Shown here: one piece after another, positions 1-11,811 of the stretch
How the letters are laid out: every line of letters starts with the position of its first letter
Numbering within the stretch: the stretch's first letter is position 1
Source: Inia geoffrensis
Lineage: Eukaryota; Chordata; Mammalia; Artiodactyla; Iniidae
Length of the DNA: 64,000 bases
Reading direction: 5' to 3'
NCBI GenBank assembly: GCA_036417435.1
Contig: CM070904.1
Coordinates: 132,494,695 to 132,558,694 of the forward strand
Program-made: the position numbers and the translations under genes
The notes under the pieces: generated by a model
The model's input: the letters and a program-made list of their open reading frames with translations, nothing else
Databases searched by the model: none
What the model was told of the DNA's origin: nothing

Positions 1-2300
1 AGGGGAGGGGGGTGGGGAAGGGCACAGCAGCTTTATGCAGGTTCCTGTGCTTTTCATAAAAGAAAAAAATCATCTCCATCTCCATCTGTTTTCTTTTTCA
101 GATAAAATCTATTTTAGGACAGAAGTATGCGCTCCACTTTACCACGCTCGCCTCCCCAGCGTTTGGACGTGGCCTCCTCTGTGGGTGGCTGCAGCTGCAG
201 CCCGTCTGTCCCTCCAGCACGCTCAGAGCCGGGCAGGGGGTCAGTCCCAGGGAGCGCGGCCCGCGTAGGCGAGCCCAGGAACGCTCATAAATAAAAGTGC
301 GTTGAGCCCTCACAGGTGGCCTGCGCTGTCCAGGACCCCCGCTCCCACATCCCCACGGGCTCCGGGACCCCCGTGAGCTCCCAGGGCTTTGTCCGGATTG
401 ATGAATCCCCCAGCAGGGGTGTCCCACGGGGCAGCGCCCTGAGGCTGGGAGCGGCACCGGGAGCTTCCGATGGGTACCCCTTCCTGCACCAGCACATTCA
501 TCTCATGACTCCAGAGCAGAGGAGGCCAGGGCCTCTGGTGAAACAGATTCTAACTCACATCACTGTCTCAGGGCTTCTCAACAAGAGCGACGGGTTCCCT
601 GTAACTCCAAGCCTCAACGGGTTCCCTGTAACTCCTCCAAGCCTCGACGGGCTCCCTGTAACCCCTCCAAGCCTCGACGGGTTCCCTGTAACTCCTCCAA
701 GCCTCGACGGACGGGTTCCCTGTAACCCCAAGCCTGAGGTCTGTGGTGCTTCTGGACCACGATCCTCAGACAGAGGCTTGTCACACACGCAGAGCTTCTG
801 GACACGTTTGCCTATAGCTGAGGTGGTCACACATCCCGGGGGGCTGGAAGAGAGCTCTTGGGGTGCACCCAGCCCGGGTGCTCTTCACTGGTGCACCAGG
901 TCCTTTTCCCAGTTACACCATCCCGTCTCCACCACCGTGGCCTTGGAGCACCATCACGCAGCAAACCCTGTCTGCTGGGCTACCATGAACTGAGATCAAC
1001 CACAGCCCCTCTGGGTAGCGTGGCCTAAAATCCAGCTGTGCTGTGTTGAGGGGCTTAAAGCAAATGTAAAGTCAACGTTGGCGACAGGAAGAAAAATATA
1101 TAGCTAAATACATGAGAAAAGAAAAAAAATTCTTCCAGCCCCTTTTTAGCAATAAGGACACACATTTTCTCAGGCAGTATATTAAGGCATTTCTGGGGTC
1201 TTCCCTGGAAGTCTCCAGCCTACAGGAACACTGGTGTGGGAACAGGAGGGCCAGAGGCCCGGGTGCAAACCTTCCCGGGGAGGGCCCTCTGTCCATTTCT
1301 ATTCTCTCCCGGAGCACACGGAGCCTGACGGAGCCTCAGCAAGAGTTCAAGTCTGATTCAAGGTGGTGTGTTTTGAAATATTGGCAGGATTTTTAGGACA
1401 CTAGGAAAAATCATGGAAAAGTGAAACTAACAAAGGGTTTAGACAGTAAGTAACAGAGAGGAAAGAAAGAAGTGGCCTGAGCTACCCAGAATAAGTGTCT
1501 CTCTCTGATAATAGAAAGAGCTGGAATGCCCCGCCCTGCAGCCCCCGCCAGGCCAGCCGGGGTCTTGGTCTCCGCACAGACGCCCAGAGGGCCAGTCACA
1601 GGGTAGAAGTTCTCGGCATCGTCAGGAAGACCTTCCCGGGGGGTGAGAAGAGAATTTTCTCCCCTGGGAAACTGACTCAATTCAGGACCCACTTCTAGGC
1701 CTCAGTGTCAGGAGCCATGTCAGCCCCGCCCTGGCCGCCATCGTCAGTACCTCTGGGTCTGTGTTTCCCGGCAAACTTGGCATTTCTCGACTTCTCAGCC
1801 TTGCGTGCCGCCCCACCGTGCCCTGCCCAGCTCCCCACGTGGCCACCGCACGCAGTGAGGTCCTGCCGGCCAGGTGGCCGCACAGCAGGTCCCTGCAGGT
1901 GGCCCTCGGGGGTCCTGGCAGGCCCTGGCTGCACATGGTGAGGATGCCAGGCCACCAGGCCACCAGGCCCAGCCCTCCTCGTCACCCCAGGAGAGTTTTC
2001 GTCTTCTAGGATGACAGCTGGAACCAGATGCTTTTCCAAACGGGGGAAGGGCCACAGCAGGCCCTGGGTGCCGTGCCACTGCTCTTGTCGGGGTGTGGGG
2101 GGACCCTGCAGGGCCCAGGGCTGCACTCAGGCGGGCCCAGGGGCACAGACTCCCAGGTGGGCACAGGCTTGCATGCGGCGGGGCCTGCGGCTCCACCCTC
2201 AGGTGTTTTCTCCTGGCCTCTGGGCTCTGTCCCTCCCTATCCGCTCGCCGGTCCCAGTGCGTCCAGAGCCTCCCAGCTCCAAGCTGGCCTCACGATCGCT
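1..2300. other. Intergenic DNA without a recognised gene
   Basis: Apart from the minisatellite at 594-736, this stretch looks like unique or highly decayed sequence. Several overlapping open frames on both strands show no protein family resemblance and no splice structure. Confidence 0.6.
594..736. repeat. 30-bp minisatellite, about 4.7 copies
   Basis: Copies begin at 594 (a 27-bp version), 621, 651 and 681, each containing TCCCTGTAAC and CCAAGCCTCGACGG-type segments. A partial copy follows at 714 after a 3-4 base insertion. Neighbouring copies differ at one or two bases. The array lies in non-coding intergenic DNA. Confidence 0.93.
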
Positions 2301-2314
2301 CCGCGTGGCTTTTT

Positions 2315-2523
2315 TTTTCTTTTTTTTTTTTGCGGTACGCGGGCCTCTCACTGCTGTGGCCTCTCCCGTTGCGGAGCACAGGCTCTGGACGCGCAGGCCC
2401 AGCGGCCACGGCTCACAGGCCCAGCCGCTCCGTGGCATGTGGGATCCTCCCAGACCAGGGAACGAACCCGCGTCCCCCGCATCGGCAGGCGGACTCTCAA
2501 CCACTGTGCCACCAGGGAAGCCC
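2315..2523 (-). mobile_element. CHR-1-type SINE (cetacean), full length with target-site duplication
   Basis: This is a tRNA-derived SINE in minus orientation. Read on the minus strand it begins GGGCTTCCCTGGTGGCACAG, carries a box-B-like GGGTTCGTTCC and ends in an A-rich tail, which is the T-run at 2311-2331 on the plus strand. It is flanked by a 14-bp direct repeat, CCGCGTGGCTTTTT, at 2301-2314 and 2524-2537, so the insertion is well preserved. The family is known from whales and dolphins. Confidence 0.93.
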
Positions 2524-2537
2524 CCGCGTGGCTTTTT

Positions 2538-3894
2538 CAGTGCCTGACTCAGCCCTCGGCTCTCCATTGCCAAACTCTGCCGCTCGTCACCGTGAGCCAG
2601 GCTGGGGAAGTCATGGGGTCAGGGTTGCCGGCCAGGGCATCGGAAGGCTGTCCTCAGGACGCGGGAGCGCGGTGTGCAGGACCTGCAGACTCCGGGCCAG
2701 CCACAGGAGGCAGCCCCCAGAGACAGCGAGCAAGCTCCCCATGCAGCCCAGCCTGCGCCCCTTCCTCATCACAATCTGCCCCCAGCCTCCTCTCAAGCCA
2801 CAGCTGCTGCCTGCTGGCCCAGAGCCCGCTTGCCCACATCGGCAACTCTCAATGCCCCTGCCTTCCCCAGCCAACGGCCCTCCAACCACCTCTTCCTTTG
2901 GGAATCATGGGCAAGGGCTTGCCCGGTGCCCACCAAAGTAAGACACACTCACTGTCCTCCAGGAAGTCATTTCTTAAAGAGAAATGAGCAAATAATTGCA
3001 GAGGCTGAACGACTACCAAGGTAATGCCACGTGAGCAGGGAAACATATCATTTGGAGCAGTACTGTCCACAGACCCCTCTGTGTCCTGTCTGTGTAGCGT
3101 CCAGTGTGGCTGCCACTAGCCACATGCCGTGGGGGCTGAGATGTGGCCTGTGTGACCGAGGAACTGGGTCTTCCATTTAGGGTCACTCGCTAATTTGGAT
3201 TTAAATTAAATAGCCTCATGTAGCCAGTGGTCACCATATGGGACAAAGCAAGCCCTAGGGGATCCACGGACAATGCCACCAAAACGTCAGAATCAAGACA
3301 TTTTAAAATACGAGGTTGTTTAAAAAGTGAACAGCTGTTAAGATGCTGGGAATGCTGCTATTGGAGAGTGCAGCATCCCTCTTGTCCACACTGCCGGGGT
3401 GACCTCACTGAGAGGAAACCTGTCAGATGGGGGTGCCGCTGTGGGAGTGGGCCTTTGCCCCAGACAGGCACAACCTTCCAGCCAGTGATTAAAGACGGAG
3501 CCCCAAACCACTCCAGGGAAGCACCGCACACCTAGAATTTGGAAACCTAAGCACAGACATTCACCCCAATATTATGAAGGGTGTGCGACCATGCCCCGGC
3601 CCATCTGGGTGATCTGAAGGTCGAGGAGAACAGATCGAGAGCTGAGAGCTGCCTTCCCCTCATCCTGGCCATGCTGCTCCAGGAGGTCCAAGGTGCAGAT
3701 CACAGAGATTTGAGACTGCAGGATTCAGGAATGCATATCACAGGGGTTTGGGATGCAAGGTGCAGGGTGTGGGCACCATTTGAGGCAGGGAGGCATTTAT
3801 TTAACGAGTAAATACTTGGTTAATGTTTCCCGGAAAAATTGTTCTGAATAGAATGACTTTGTCAATAAACTTTCATCACCATCCCCACTTCCTG
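2538..3894. other. Intergenic DNA without a recognised gene
   Basis: I saw no transposable element, RNA gene or coding exon here. The open frames are short and overlap in several frames, which suggests chance. Confidence 0.55.
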
Positions 3895-4040
3895 AAGAGG
3901 TGCCACAGCACAGAGGATAAGATCGGGACCCCTGGGCTCAGAGGTTTTGCCAGGTGCCAGCGTAACCTTGGGCTGTGCTTCCAAAGTCTCACGTGTGAAA
4001 TGGGGTGGTGACGGTGACACCTGCTCCAGGGCAGGTGACA
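3895..4040 (+). mobile_element. MIR SINE relic
   Basis: The order of short matches follows the MIR core: an ACAGAGGATAAGA-type start, CTGGGCTCAGA, AACCTTGGGC, and GTGTGAAATGGGG. Divergence is high, as usual for this ancient mammalian SINE. Confidence 0.65.
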
Positions 4041-4721
4041 GCACAGGACGAGGGGGTGCTGGACAGCTCCCCGAGCGTGGTGAACAGGGGTGGGGTGGGG
4101 AGGGTCTCCATGAGCCTCCAGTGCCATGGTGTTTCTATACTGGGGTGGTGCTGAGCCAACAGCAAAGGAAAGGGGTGGTCCCCGCACCTGGATGAGGGAT
4201 GCTGCACTGCCAGCAGAGGACCCCGGGGAGGGGCTCCATCCCCTGCGAACCTCCACATCTCCCTGGGTGGACCGAGGTTGGGATGAGATTCCCCTGGGGA
4301 GTGAGGCCTGGGCTGTGAGCCCAGCACCTGGGTTTGGAAGCGCCAGACCCTTGTGCTGCAGCACCTCGCATGCATTCTCTGCTTCCTGGGCGAGGGGTCC
4401 CGGTTGGGCAGCCTCCTGGGACCCAGGCCACTTGAGGATGGACTCAGAGCCGGTGAGCCTGAGGTCCAGCTTGGAACATGAGACTTGAGCCGTAAGCATC
4501 GCATTCTTAGTATGGGCTTTCTTCCTCCTGGAAAGACCCAAGTGGTTTTGGTCCCCGCCTTGAACTCTGACAGACTCCCCAGTAACACGAAATCCCCCAT
4601 CACCATGAAAAATGAGATTGGATCTTCTAATTAACTGATGTAAGCATTCACTTGACAGAGTCTAGAAAAACTAAAACAGAGGTTATGTTCTGATGTTGAT
4701 CTTACGGAGTTTTCTTTTATA
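4041..4721. other. Intergenic DNA without a recognised gene
   Basis: No recognisable element or exon. The right end passes into the AT-rich L1. Confidence 0.5.
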
Positions 4722-4997
4722 GTGTGGTTTATTTTCATTGAGGTATAATTTTTGCACCATAGAACTCATAAGTGTACAATTCAATAATTTTCAGTAAATT
4801 TATAGAGTTGTGCAACCATCACCACAATACAATTTTAAAACATTTCCATCACCCCAGAACAAAACGTTCTCTTATGCCTGTTTGCAGCCAATCTCTGCCC
4901 CAACACCACCTAACTCCAGGCAAATACTGCTACGTGCTCTGTCACCGTAGACTTGCCTCTCTGACATTTTTTATGAATGGACTCATACAATGCTTTT

Positions 4998-5214
4998 TAA
5001 TATAATTTTTATTGGATCTATAATTGATTTACAATGTTGTGTTAGTTTCAGGTGTACAGCAAAGTGAATCAGTTATACATACACATATATCCACTCTTTT
5101 TTAGATTCTTTTCCCATAGAAGTCATTACAGAGTATCGAGTAGAGTTCCCTGTGCTATACGTAGGGCCTTATTAGTTACCTATTTTATATATAGTAGTGT
5201 GAATATGTCAACCC
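4998..5214 (-). mobile_element. Young 5'-truncated L1 3' end nested in the old L1
   Basis: The plus strand reads the complement of a cetartiodactyl L1 3' end (ATTGATTTACAATGTTGTGT, then CAGCAAAGTGAATCAGTTAT). It is bounded by a perfect 16-bp target-site duplication, CTCATACAATGCTTTT, at 4982-4997 and 5215-5230. The same L1 type recurs at 18998-19525. Confidence 0.9.
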
Positions 5215-5451
5215 CTCATACAATGCTTTTACTAAGCATAGTGTTCTTGACATTCATCTATGCTATCATGCATCAATACTTTGTTCCTTTTTATCCCCGA
5301 ATAGTATTCCATCATACGAATACACCACATTTCGTTTGTTCAGTCACCAGCTAATGGACACTTGGATTCTTTTCAGCCTCTTATGAATAATGCCATTTTG
5401 AACATTCTCATACAAGTTCTTGTGAGGACCTGTGTTTTCATTTCTTTGGGG

Positions 5452-5798
5452 TGTTGTATTAGCCTACTTTGGCTGTTATAACAAATACCACAGACTGGGT
5501 GGCTTGTAAACAGCAAACATTTATTTCTCACAGTTCTGGAGGCTGGAGGTCCAAGATCAGGGTGCAGGCAGATTCCGTGTCTGGTGGGGGCCGGCTTCCT
5601 GGTTCATAGACGGCTGTCTTCTCTCTGTGTCCTCACATGGTGGAGGGGGCCAGTGAGCTCTCTGGGGTCCCTTTTAAAAGGGCACTAATCTCATTCATGA
5701 CCTACCCACCTCCCAAAGCCCCAACTCCTAATACTACCACCTTGGGAGTTAGGATTGTAACATATGAATTTTGCGGGGACTCGAACTTTCAGAACATA
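5452..5798 (-). mobile_element. MLT1-like solo LTR (ERVL-MaLR) nested in the old L1
   Basis: The plus strand is the complement of a MaLR LTR. It has GCTGTTATAACAAATACCAC near its start, TTTATTTCTCACAGTTCTGG (carrying the complement of an AATAAA signal) and AACATATGAATTTTG near its end. It begins TG and interrupts an L1 phrase that resumes at about 5799. No internal retroviral genes are present. Confidence 0.8.
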
Positions 5799-7523
5799 GT
5801 GGGTAGATACCTACGGCGACTCAATTCTCAACATCTTGGAGAGCTGCCAACCTGTTTTCCATAGTGGAAACATTTGACATTCCCACCGGCCATGAACTAG
5901 GCTCCCAGTTCCTCCACATTCTGCTCATCTCTTAGGATGGTCTGTCCCTTTGATGGCAGCCGTTTTAGCAGATGTGAAGGGAGCATCACTGTGGTTTGGT
6001 TGCATTAACCCTCATGTCTAATGAGCCCGAGCATCTCTTCATGGGCTTATTAGCCATTGGTACATCTTCTTTGGTGAAACAGCTATTTATGTTTTTCACC
6101 CATCTTTAATTGAAGTCTTTATCTTCTTAGTGAATTGTAAAATTCTTTATATATCCTGGAGACAAGTCCTTTACCACATACATAATTTCTAAGTAATTTT
6201 TCCCTGTCCGTGGCTTGTCTCTTCCTTTTCGTGATGATGTCTTATGACCTGCAAAAGTTTTTAATCTTGATGAAGTTCAATTTATCATTTTATTCTTTCA
6301 TAGATCATGCTTTTAGCATCAAGATTGAGAATGCTTTGCCTAAGCCGAACTCCCAAAGCTTTTCTCCTGTGTTTCCTTCCCAGAGTTTTAAGTTAGGTCC
6401 ACGATCCACTTTGAGTTAATTTTTGTGGATGTTGGGTGATAAGGGCCTCAATTCATCTTTTTTTGCCTATGGGTATCCAATTGACCCAGCACTTTTGTTG
6501 AGAAGACTCTCTTTTCCCTGTTGATTTTCCTTAGCACTTTTGATGAAAATGAAGTGACCGTAAGTGTAAGCATTTATTCATGAACTCTTAAGTTTTGTTC
6601 CATGGATCTATATGTCTACCCTATGCCAATAGCATATAGCCATGATACCTGTGGCTTTAGAGAAAGCTTTAAAATCCTCCTTTAAATATAAACTCTCCTT
6701 TTGTTCTTCTGTTTCAAAATTGTTTTGGATATTCTGAGTCCTTTGCATTTCCAAGTAACATTTATGGTCAGTTTGCCAATTTCTTCCAAAAAATTCTGCT
6801 GGGATATCTACAAGGTTTAATTGACTGTATAAATCAATTTAGGGAGAATTAGAATCTTGAGGATCTTGAGTCTCCCTAATTATGGAATATTTCTCCAATT
6901 GTCTAGATCTTCTTTAATTTCTTTCAGCAATATTTTAGTTTACGATGTAAAAGTCGTGCCCGTCCTTGGTTGAATTTATTCCTAAATGTTCGTATTCCTT
7001 TTTGACACAATTGTGAATGGAATTATTTTCTTCATTTCATTTTTTATTGTTTACTGCTAGTATATAGAAATAAAAATGATTTTTGTATGTTGATCTTATA
7101 TCCAGTAACCTTACTGAACTCACTGATTAGATTTATTGGTTTTTGTGGATTCATTAGGATTTTCTATCATGTCATCTTGAATAAAGACAGTTTTACTTCT
7201 TCCTTTTAATCTAGATGCATTCAATTTTTTTCTAGCCTTATTTCATAAGCTGGAACCTCTAGGAAAGGTTAAATAAGCACAGAGTGAGTGGGCATCCTTG
7301 CTTTTTTCCCAGTCCTGTGTGGAAAGCATTCAGTCTCCTACCATTAAGTATAATATTTGCTGTAGGATTTTTTAATATCCTGTATAGGAATGAGGCAGTT
7401 TCGTTCTATTCCTAGTTTGTTGAGAATTTTTATCATAAACGGCTATTGGATTGTGTCAAAGGTTTTGTCTGTGTATATTGAGACGACCATGCGTTTTTCC
7501 CCTTTGTTCATGTGATATATTAG

Positions 7524-8367
7524 TGTGTTGGAAAAACTCACTGCTTCCCTTTACACACTCACACAGAACACTTCTGTGACTTGATGTGTAGGTTTTCTAC
7601 ACTTCAAGAAGTTCTGTGACACTAGCTGGGTGTCCTACAACTTAATTCAATTCTGACACTAACCTGAATTAGACCCCACAGGTCGAGGGCTCAGTCCTGA
7701 AAGACTGAACCCCCGCACTTCACATGCCAACTGCAAGTCCAGGTTGTCACCTGTGCTTCTGACCAACTGGCTGTAAATCGGGGCTCACACGACATCCTCC
7801 TCAGATACGATAACGTGCTGGAACAGCTTACGGAACTCAGGGAAACGCTTATGTTCACCAGTTTATTATAAAGAATCTGATAAAGGATACAGGTGAATAT
7901 CCAGAGAGTAGAGATGCATAGGGCGAGATATGGGGCCTCCAGGCCCTCTCCAGGTGGGCCACCCTTCCCATATCTCCACGTGTTCAGCAATTTGGAAATG
8001 CTATGAACCCCATACTTTCAGGATTTTTAGGGAGCCTTCATGACACAGGCATGATCGCTTATTAATGCAATTTCCAGCCCCTCTTCCCCCTCCAGAGAAT
8101 GGGGCAAGGAGCAGAAAGTAATAAGCTTCTGAGCATGCCTTGGTCTTTCTGGTGACTGGGCCCCAGTCAAGAGCTACCTCATGAAAACAAAAGATGTGCC
8201 TGTCATCCAGGACATTCCAAGGGATTTAAGAGCTCTGTGCCAGACACTTCTATCACTTAGGAAATGGCAAGGGTTTGAGGAGCTCTGTGTCAGGAAGTAG
8301 GGTCAAAGATCAAAAATTAGCAGGAACCGAGGGTGAAGACCAACTTATATATTTCTTACATTCCACA
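7524..8367 (-). mobile_element. Solo LTR of an endogenous retrovirus nested in the old L1
   Basis: The 844-bp element starts with TGTGTTGG and ends with ATTCCACA, the TG...CA ends of an LTR. It is flanked by 5-bp repeats ATTAG (7519-7523) and ATTAC (8368-8372), and L1 sequence resumes exactly after it. The minus strand carries an AATAAA near 7860, which supports minus orientation. A 5-bp duplication fits an ERVL-class element. I cannot name the family. Confidence 0.7.
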
Positions 8368-8815
8368 ATTACATTAATTAATCTTCAAATGTGAAACCAA
8401 CCTTGCATTCTTGGGATAAATCTCACTTGGTCACGGCGTATAATCCTTTTTACATGTTGCTGGATTCAGTTTGCTGATGTTTTGTTAAGGATCTTGGTAT
8501 CTATGTCAGTGAATGTTATTGGTCTATAGTTTCCTTCTCTTGTGATATCTTTGCTTGGTTTCTATCCGAGAGTAATACTGGCCTCATTTCCCAATAGAGT
8601 CTATGAGGAATTCGTACGTTTCTTTGTTCAATATTTGATGAGATTCACCAGTGAAGCCATGAGTTTGGGCTTTTTCGTGGGAAGCTCTGTAATTACGAAT
8701 TCTTTTAAAGAATTTTGCTATAGGATTATTCAGTATGAGTGAATTTTAACTTTTGGGGGGGTAATTTCCTTTAAGGTTTTAATGCTGGTGGTATGAAGTG
8801 GGGTGTTTTTGAGAA

Positions 8816-10239
8816 GTTATAAACATACAATAAATAAGTAAATAAATATGACAAATATTCCTTCCCATTAACCAGAATATTATACTGTTAACATTTATTC
8901 ATATTTGTTTTCAATACAAACCAGGAGAGAAAAGAATATCAACAATATGCTAATTCTGTTGATAAATGAAAGTGAGCATACAAAATAATGCTGAGTCAAT
9001 TAAACTCAACACAAAAAAAGCACATACGCACTTATGGGAATCACTCAAAATATACGTATCACAGGGATACAAAATAGTGCTGAGGGGTGTTACCAGGGGA
9101 AGAGAAACAGAAAAGCCTTCACAGCAGGTGGTGCAACAATTTTAAAATATCAGGAACCCTAAAGATGAGACAGGCATATTTTTTGCATGGCTGATCAGCT
9201 GAATCCCAAGACTGTCTGGAAGGTTAGGGGATTTTCAAAAGGCAGACTGGACATTCCTGTATTTTGAAGTGCGTGGAAGCAAAGCCCTGCTCCAGGAAGG
9301 AGGCCTGCTTTCGATGTGTCACTCGTTTGCTCCTCAAGGCTTCTGCCAAAGTTTGAAAGTAGTCGGGCAAGAGATTGTACTATAAAATCTCCAACTGTGG
9401 AGGGTAGGCTGAATTCCATGTCCACCCCCAAGTCTTTCTGGGCAGGGAAATGGGTTTGTCATTCTCATAGTCCAAAGCTCAGAAGTATCTCCTCTCAAAA
9501 CACCACGACCAGAGGTCAACTGAAGCTACCTAAAGCTGTAGTCTAGCCCTGCCCCACCTTGATTCTTAAGGAGGTATGGTGAACAGGGGAAAGGAGGCAC
9601 TCTCTCTCGGGAGAAAACAAACACCGACCTCAAATTCTGTGGTTCTTTTACATACAATGTCCAGAAACCATCACAACTTAGGAAACAGATAAAGAAACAG
9701 AAAACGGCACTCACAATCAAGAGAAAAAAACAGCCAATAGAAGCAGACCCTCAGGTAACCTAAAATCAATGGTAGAATTTAGACAAGAAATTTAGTATAA
9801 CTGCATTCAAGAAAATAGAACAATGGATGGACAAATGTATAGAAAATATTGAGACACTTGAGAAAGGAATTTTCCAAAGCCACAGCAAACTGGGAGGCAA
9901 GGAATGGTGAAAAGAGTCAGGATAAAAAAGTTCCAAGGAAACCAACAGCTGCTTGCCTTCCTCCTGCAGCTGGACCTGTGGAACTCTACCCCAGTCCTAT
10001 TGACGTCCCTGCTTCTGGATGTGAGTGAAGCCTGTCTCCACATTCCTAGAAGCCCTTTGATTCCCAGGATGTTGCAGGTGCACTCACTGCCCCGTTTATG
10101 CCTGACCCAACAGGGCTGACCCATCACCTCTGCCGTGTCCCATCCTGCAATTGAAACAGTCTGGGACCTGGGACTGGGGACCCTTTGCTGCAGGGCTTGC
10201 ACCTGGACAAATGTCCCCTCTCCTCCAGCAACAAAATAC
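8816..10239. other. Intergenic DNA without a recognised gene
   Basis: AT-rich sequence that may include further decayed repeats. I could not assign any with confidence, and there are no exon-like frames. Confidence 0.5.
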
Positions 10240-10656
10240 AAAGAAACTATAAGGGACTAAAACTAAATGCACGTGTGAGCAGTGGGGACAAATTATGGAC
10301 AAGAAGATACAAGAAGACCAAAAACCCAACTGCTACTTCTGAAGAGCCAGGAGCAAAAATAAGGTACTGGGAGCAAAACCAGGGTTCTGGACATGCGCCC
10401 TGCACTCAGCACCACCAAAGGGGTGGGCAGACCACCTAAGCCACCCCACCGATATCTGGACCCGCCTCTACCGTTGCCCCATATAAGGAACCAGCTCACG
10501 CCCCCTCCCCCCAGGGAGCAGCAAGGGAACCTGTTGCTTGTTTTCTCTCCCCCTCTGCTGCAGCAGGGACCCCAATAAAGCCTTGCCTGAATTTCTTGTC
10601 TGACCTCTGATCAATTTCTATTGATTAAGGAGGCCAAGAACCCGGGTCAGCAATAC
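10240..10656 (+). mobile_element. ERV1-like LTR with TATA box and poly(A) signal
   Basis: The layout is that of a retroviral LTR in plus orientation. A TATA-like element CATATAAGG lies at 10480-10488. An AATAAA is at 10574-10579 in CCCCAATAAAGCCTTGCC. A short U5-like tail ends near GGGTCAGCAATACA. The end is clear to within a few bases, but the start is approximate. No gag, pol or env remains next to it, so it is a solo or truncated LTR. Confidence 0.7.
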
Positions 10657-11811
10657 AATCACATCCATGCCTTCCCCTGGCCGGAGGCTCTTTCCACTGG
10701 GCATCTGTGTCCTTCCCTGTTCCTCTTCTTGGCTGAATCCGTCTCCCAGAGAACCAAACTCCTATTTCATAACAAGCCCAAACTATATTTCCCATCTGGT
10801 TACCACCATGCCCTGGAAAACTGCACTTCCCAGAGTCCCTTACCGCTGGCGTTCTGGACTCAGTTTAGGTGCAGCTCGATTGCAAGGGCTCTGGTTGGGC
10901 TGGAAAGGCAGATGTGGCCACTGCAGGCGAGGCTGGCAAACGTGTGTGTGCTGGTGGCCGGATCCCACATCCTGGTGTCTGGAGACCAGCTTTGTGGGCA
11001 CAAAAGGCAAAGGTGGTGAGGGTCTTAGCAATGGCGGTGTGTTCCTGGACTCTGGGTCTTGGCTTCAGTGATGGGACAACTATATCGCCTGTGTGAGCAG
11101 ACGCCCGCATTCACGGCTCCAGCCCGCAGCGATTTTTAAATCCTTACAGCCTAGGCTGAATCCCTTTCTGCTTCAGATGCCGGAAGTGATTTATTTGAAC
11201 CTGCGGGTTGCTACATCCCCTGTGAAGAATTGTCTGGAAAATCCCACACTCGTTTCTGCTTACCTACCACCGGCCAAACTTAGTCTCATGGCCACAGCTA
11301 GCTGGTGGGAAATTGGCATCTGTGGCCCTGAATACAGTCAAGGTTCTGTTTCTAAGGAGGGGATGGGGGCAGAGGATTTTAAAATAGGCAACAAGCCTTG
11401 GCCACCGAGTCCCAGCTCGTTCACCCCCTTCCGAGTCTGGTCAGCAGACCCGCGGCCTGAGGGCATCTCTGAGGTCAACCCCAAGGTTTGTCTTCTTGCC
11501 TATCCTGTTTTTTTTTAAATCAAAACCTTGAATGAAGACATTCAAAAAGTTGTTTACTAAATGTCCAGGTGGCAAGATCAGTAACAGTTGGAAAATGGAA
11601 TTGAGAGTCCGGAAAGTGTTGACTGACCGCAACGGGGGCCTGTAACCAGAAGCCGAAATCTTAGGGGATGTGGAGTAGATCCTGCATTGAGTCAACCTCC
11701 CGACAGAGCAGGGTCTGCGGTCGCGGGCTCTCGCTCTGCTGGCTGCTTGGGGACCCGGGCTGGCCAGCAACCCCTTGGGGGTCAGTTTCCTCAGGGCTGC
11801 AGGGAGGGGTT
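10657..11811. other. Intergenic DNA without a recognised gene
   Basis: Moderately GC-rich sequence. A segment near 10800-10900 (ACTGCACTTCCCAGAG) resembles old DNA-transposon relics and is echoed near 22585-22610, but I could not name it. Confidence 0.45.

Larger units (their letters stand above)
4722..8815 (-). mobile_element. Old L1 (L1M-type) in minus orientation, interrupted by later insertions
   Basis: The plus strand carries the complement of L1 3' and ORF2 sequence in order. Near 4750-4960 is the segment containing GAGTTGTGCAACCATCACCAC. At 5230-5450 and 5800-7520 come antisense ORF2 stretches. At 8368-8800 the part around TTGGTCTATAGTTTCC continues. The frames are full of stops, so it is dead. 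It is split by a young L1 fragment (4998-5214), an MLT1-like LTR (5452-5798) and another LTR (7524-8367). Assigning the subfamily would need a repeat library. Confidence 0.85.

Noticed and set aside
594..736. Possible CRISPR-like direct repeats
   Set aside because: The units are contiguous with no unique spacers, and the host is a mammal. It is a minisatellite.
2315..2523. A tRNA gene, suggested by the box-B-like sequence
   Set aside because: The tRNA-like part belongs to the head of a SINE with an A-rich tail and target-site duplication, and it does not fold into a complete functional tRNA.
2028..2987. A 319-residue open frame on the plus strand
   Set aside because: It reads through a CHR-1 SINE and its T-run (giving a string of Phe), so it cannot be a conserved gene.
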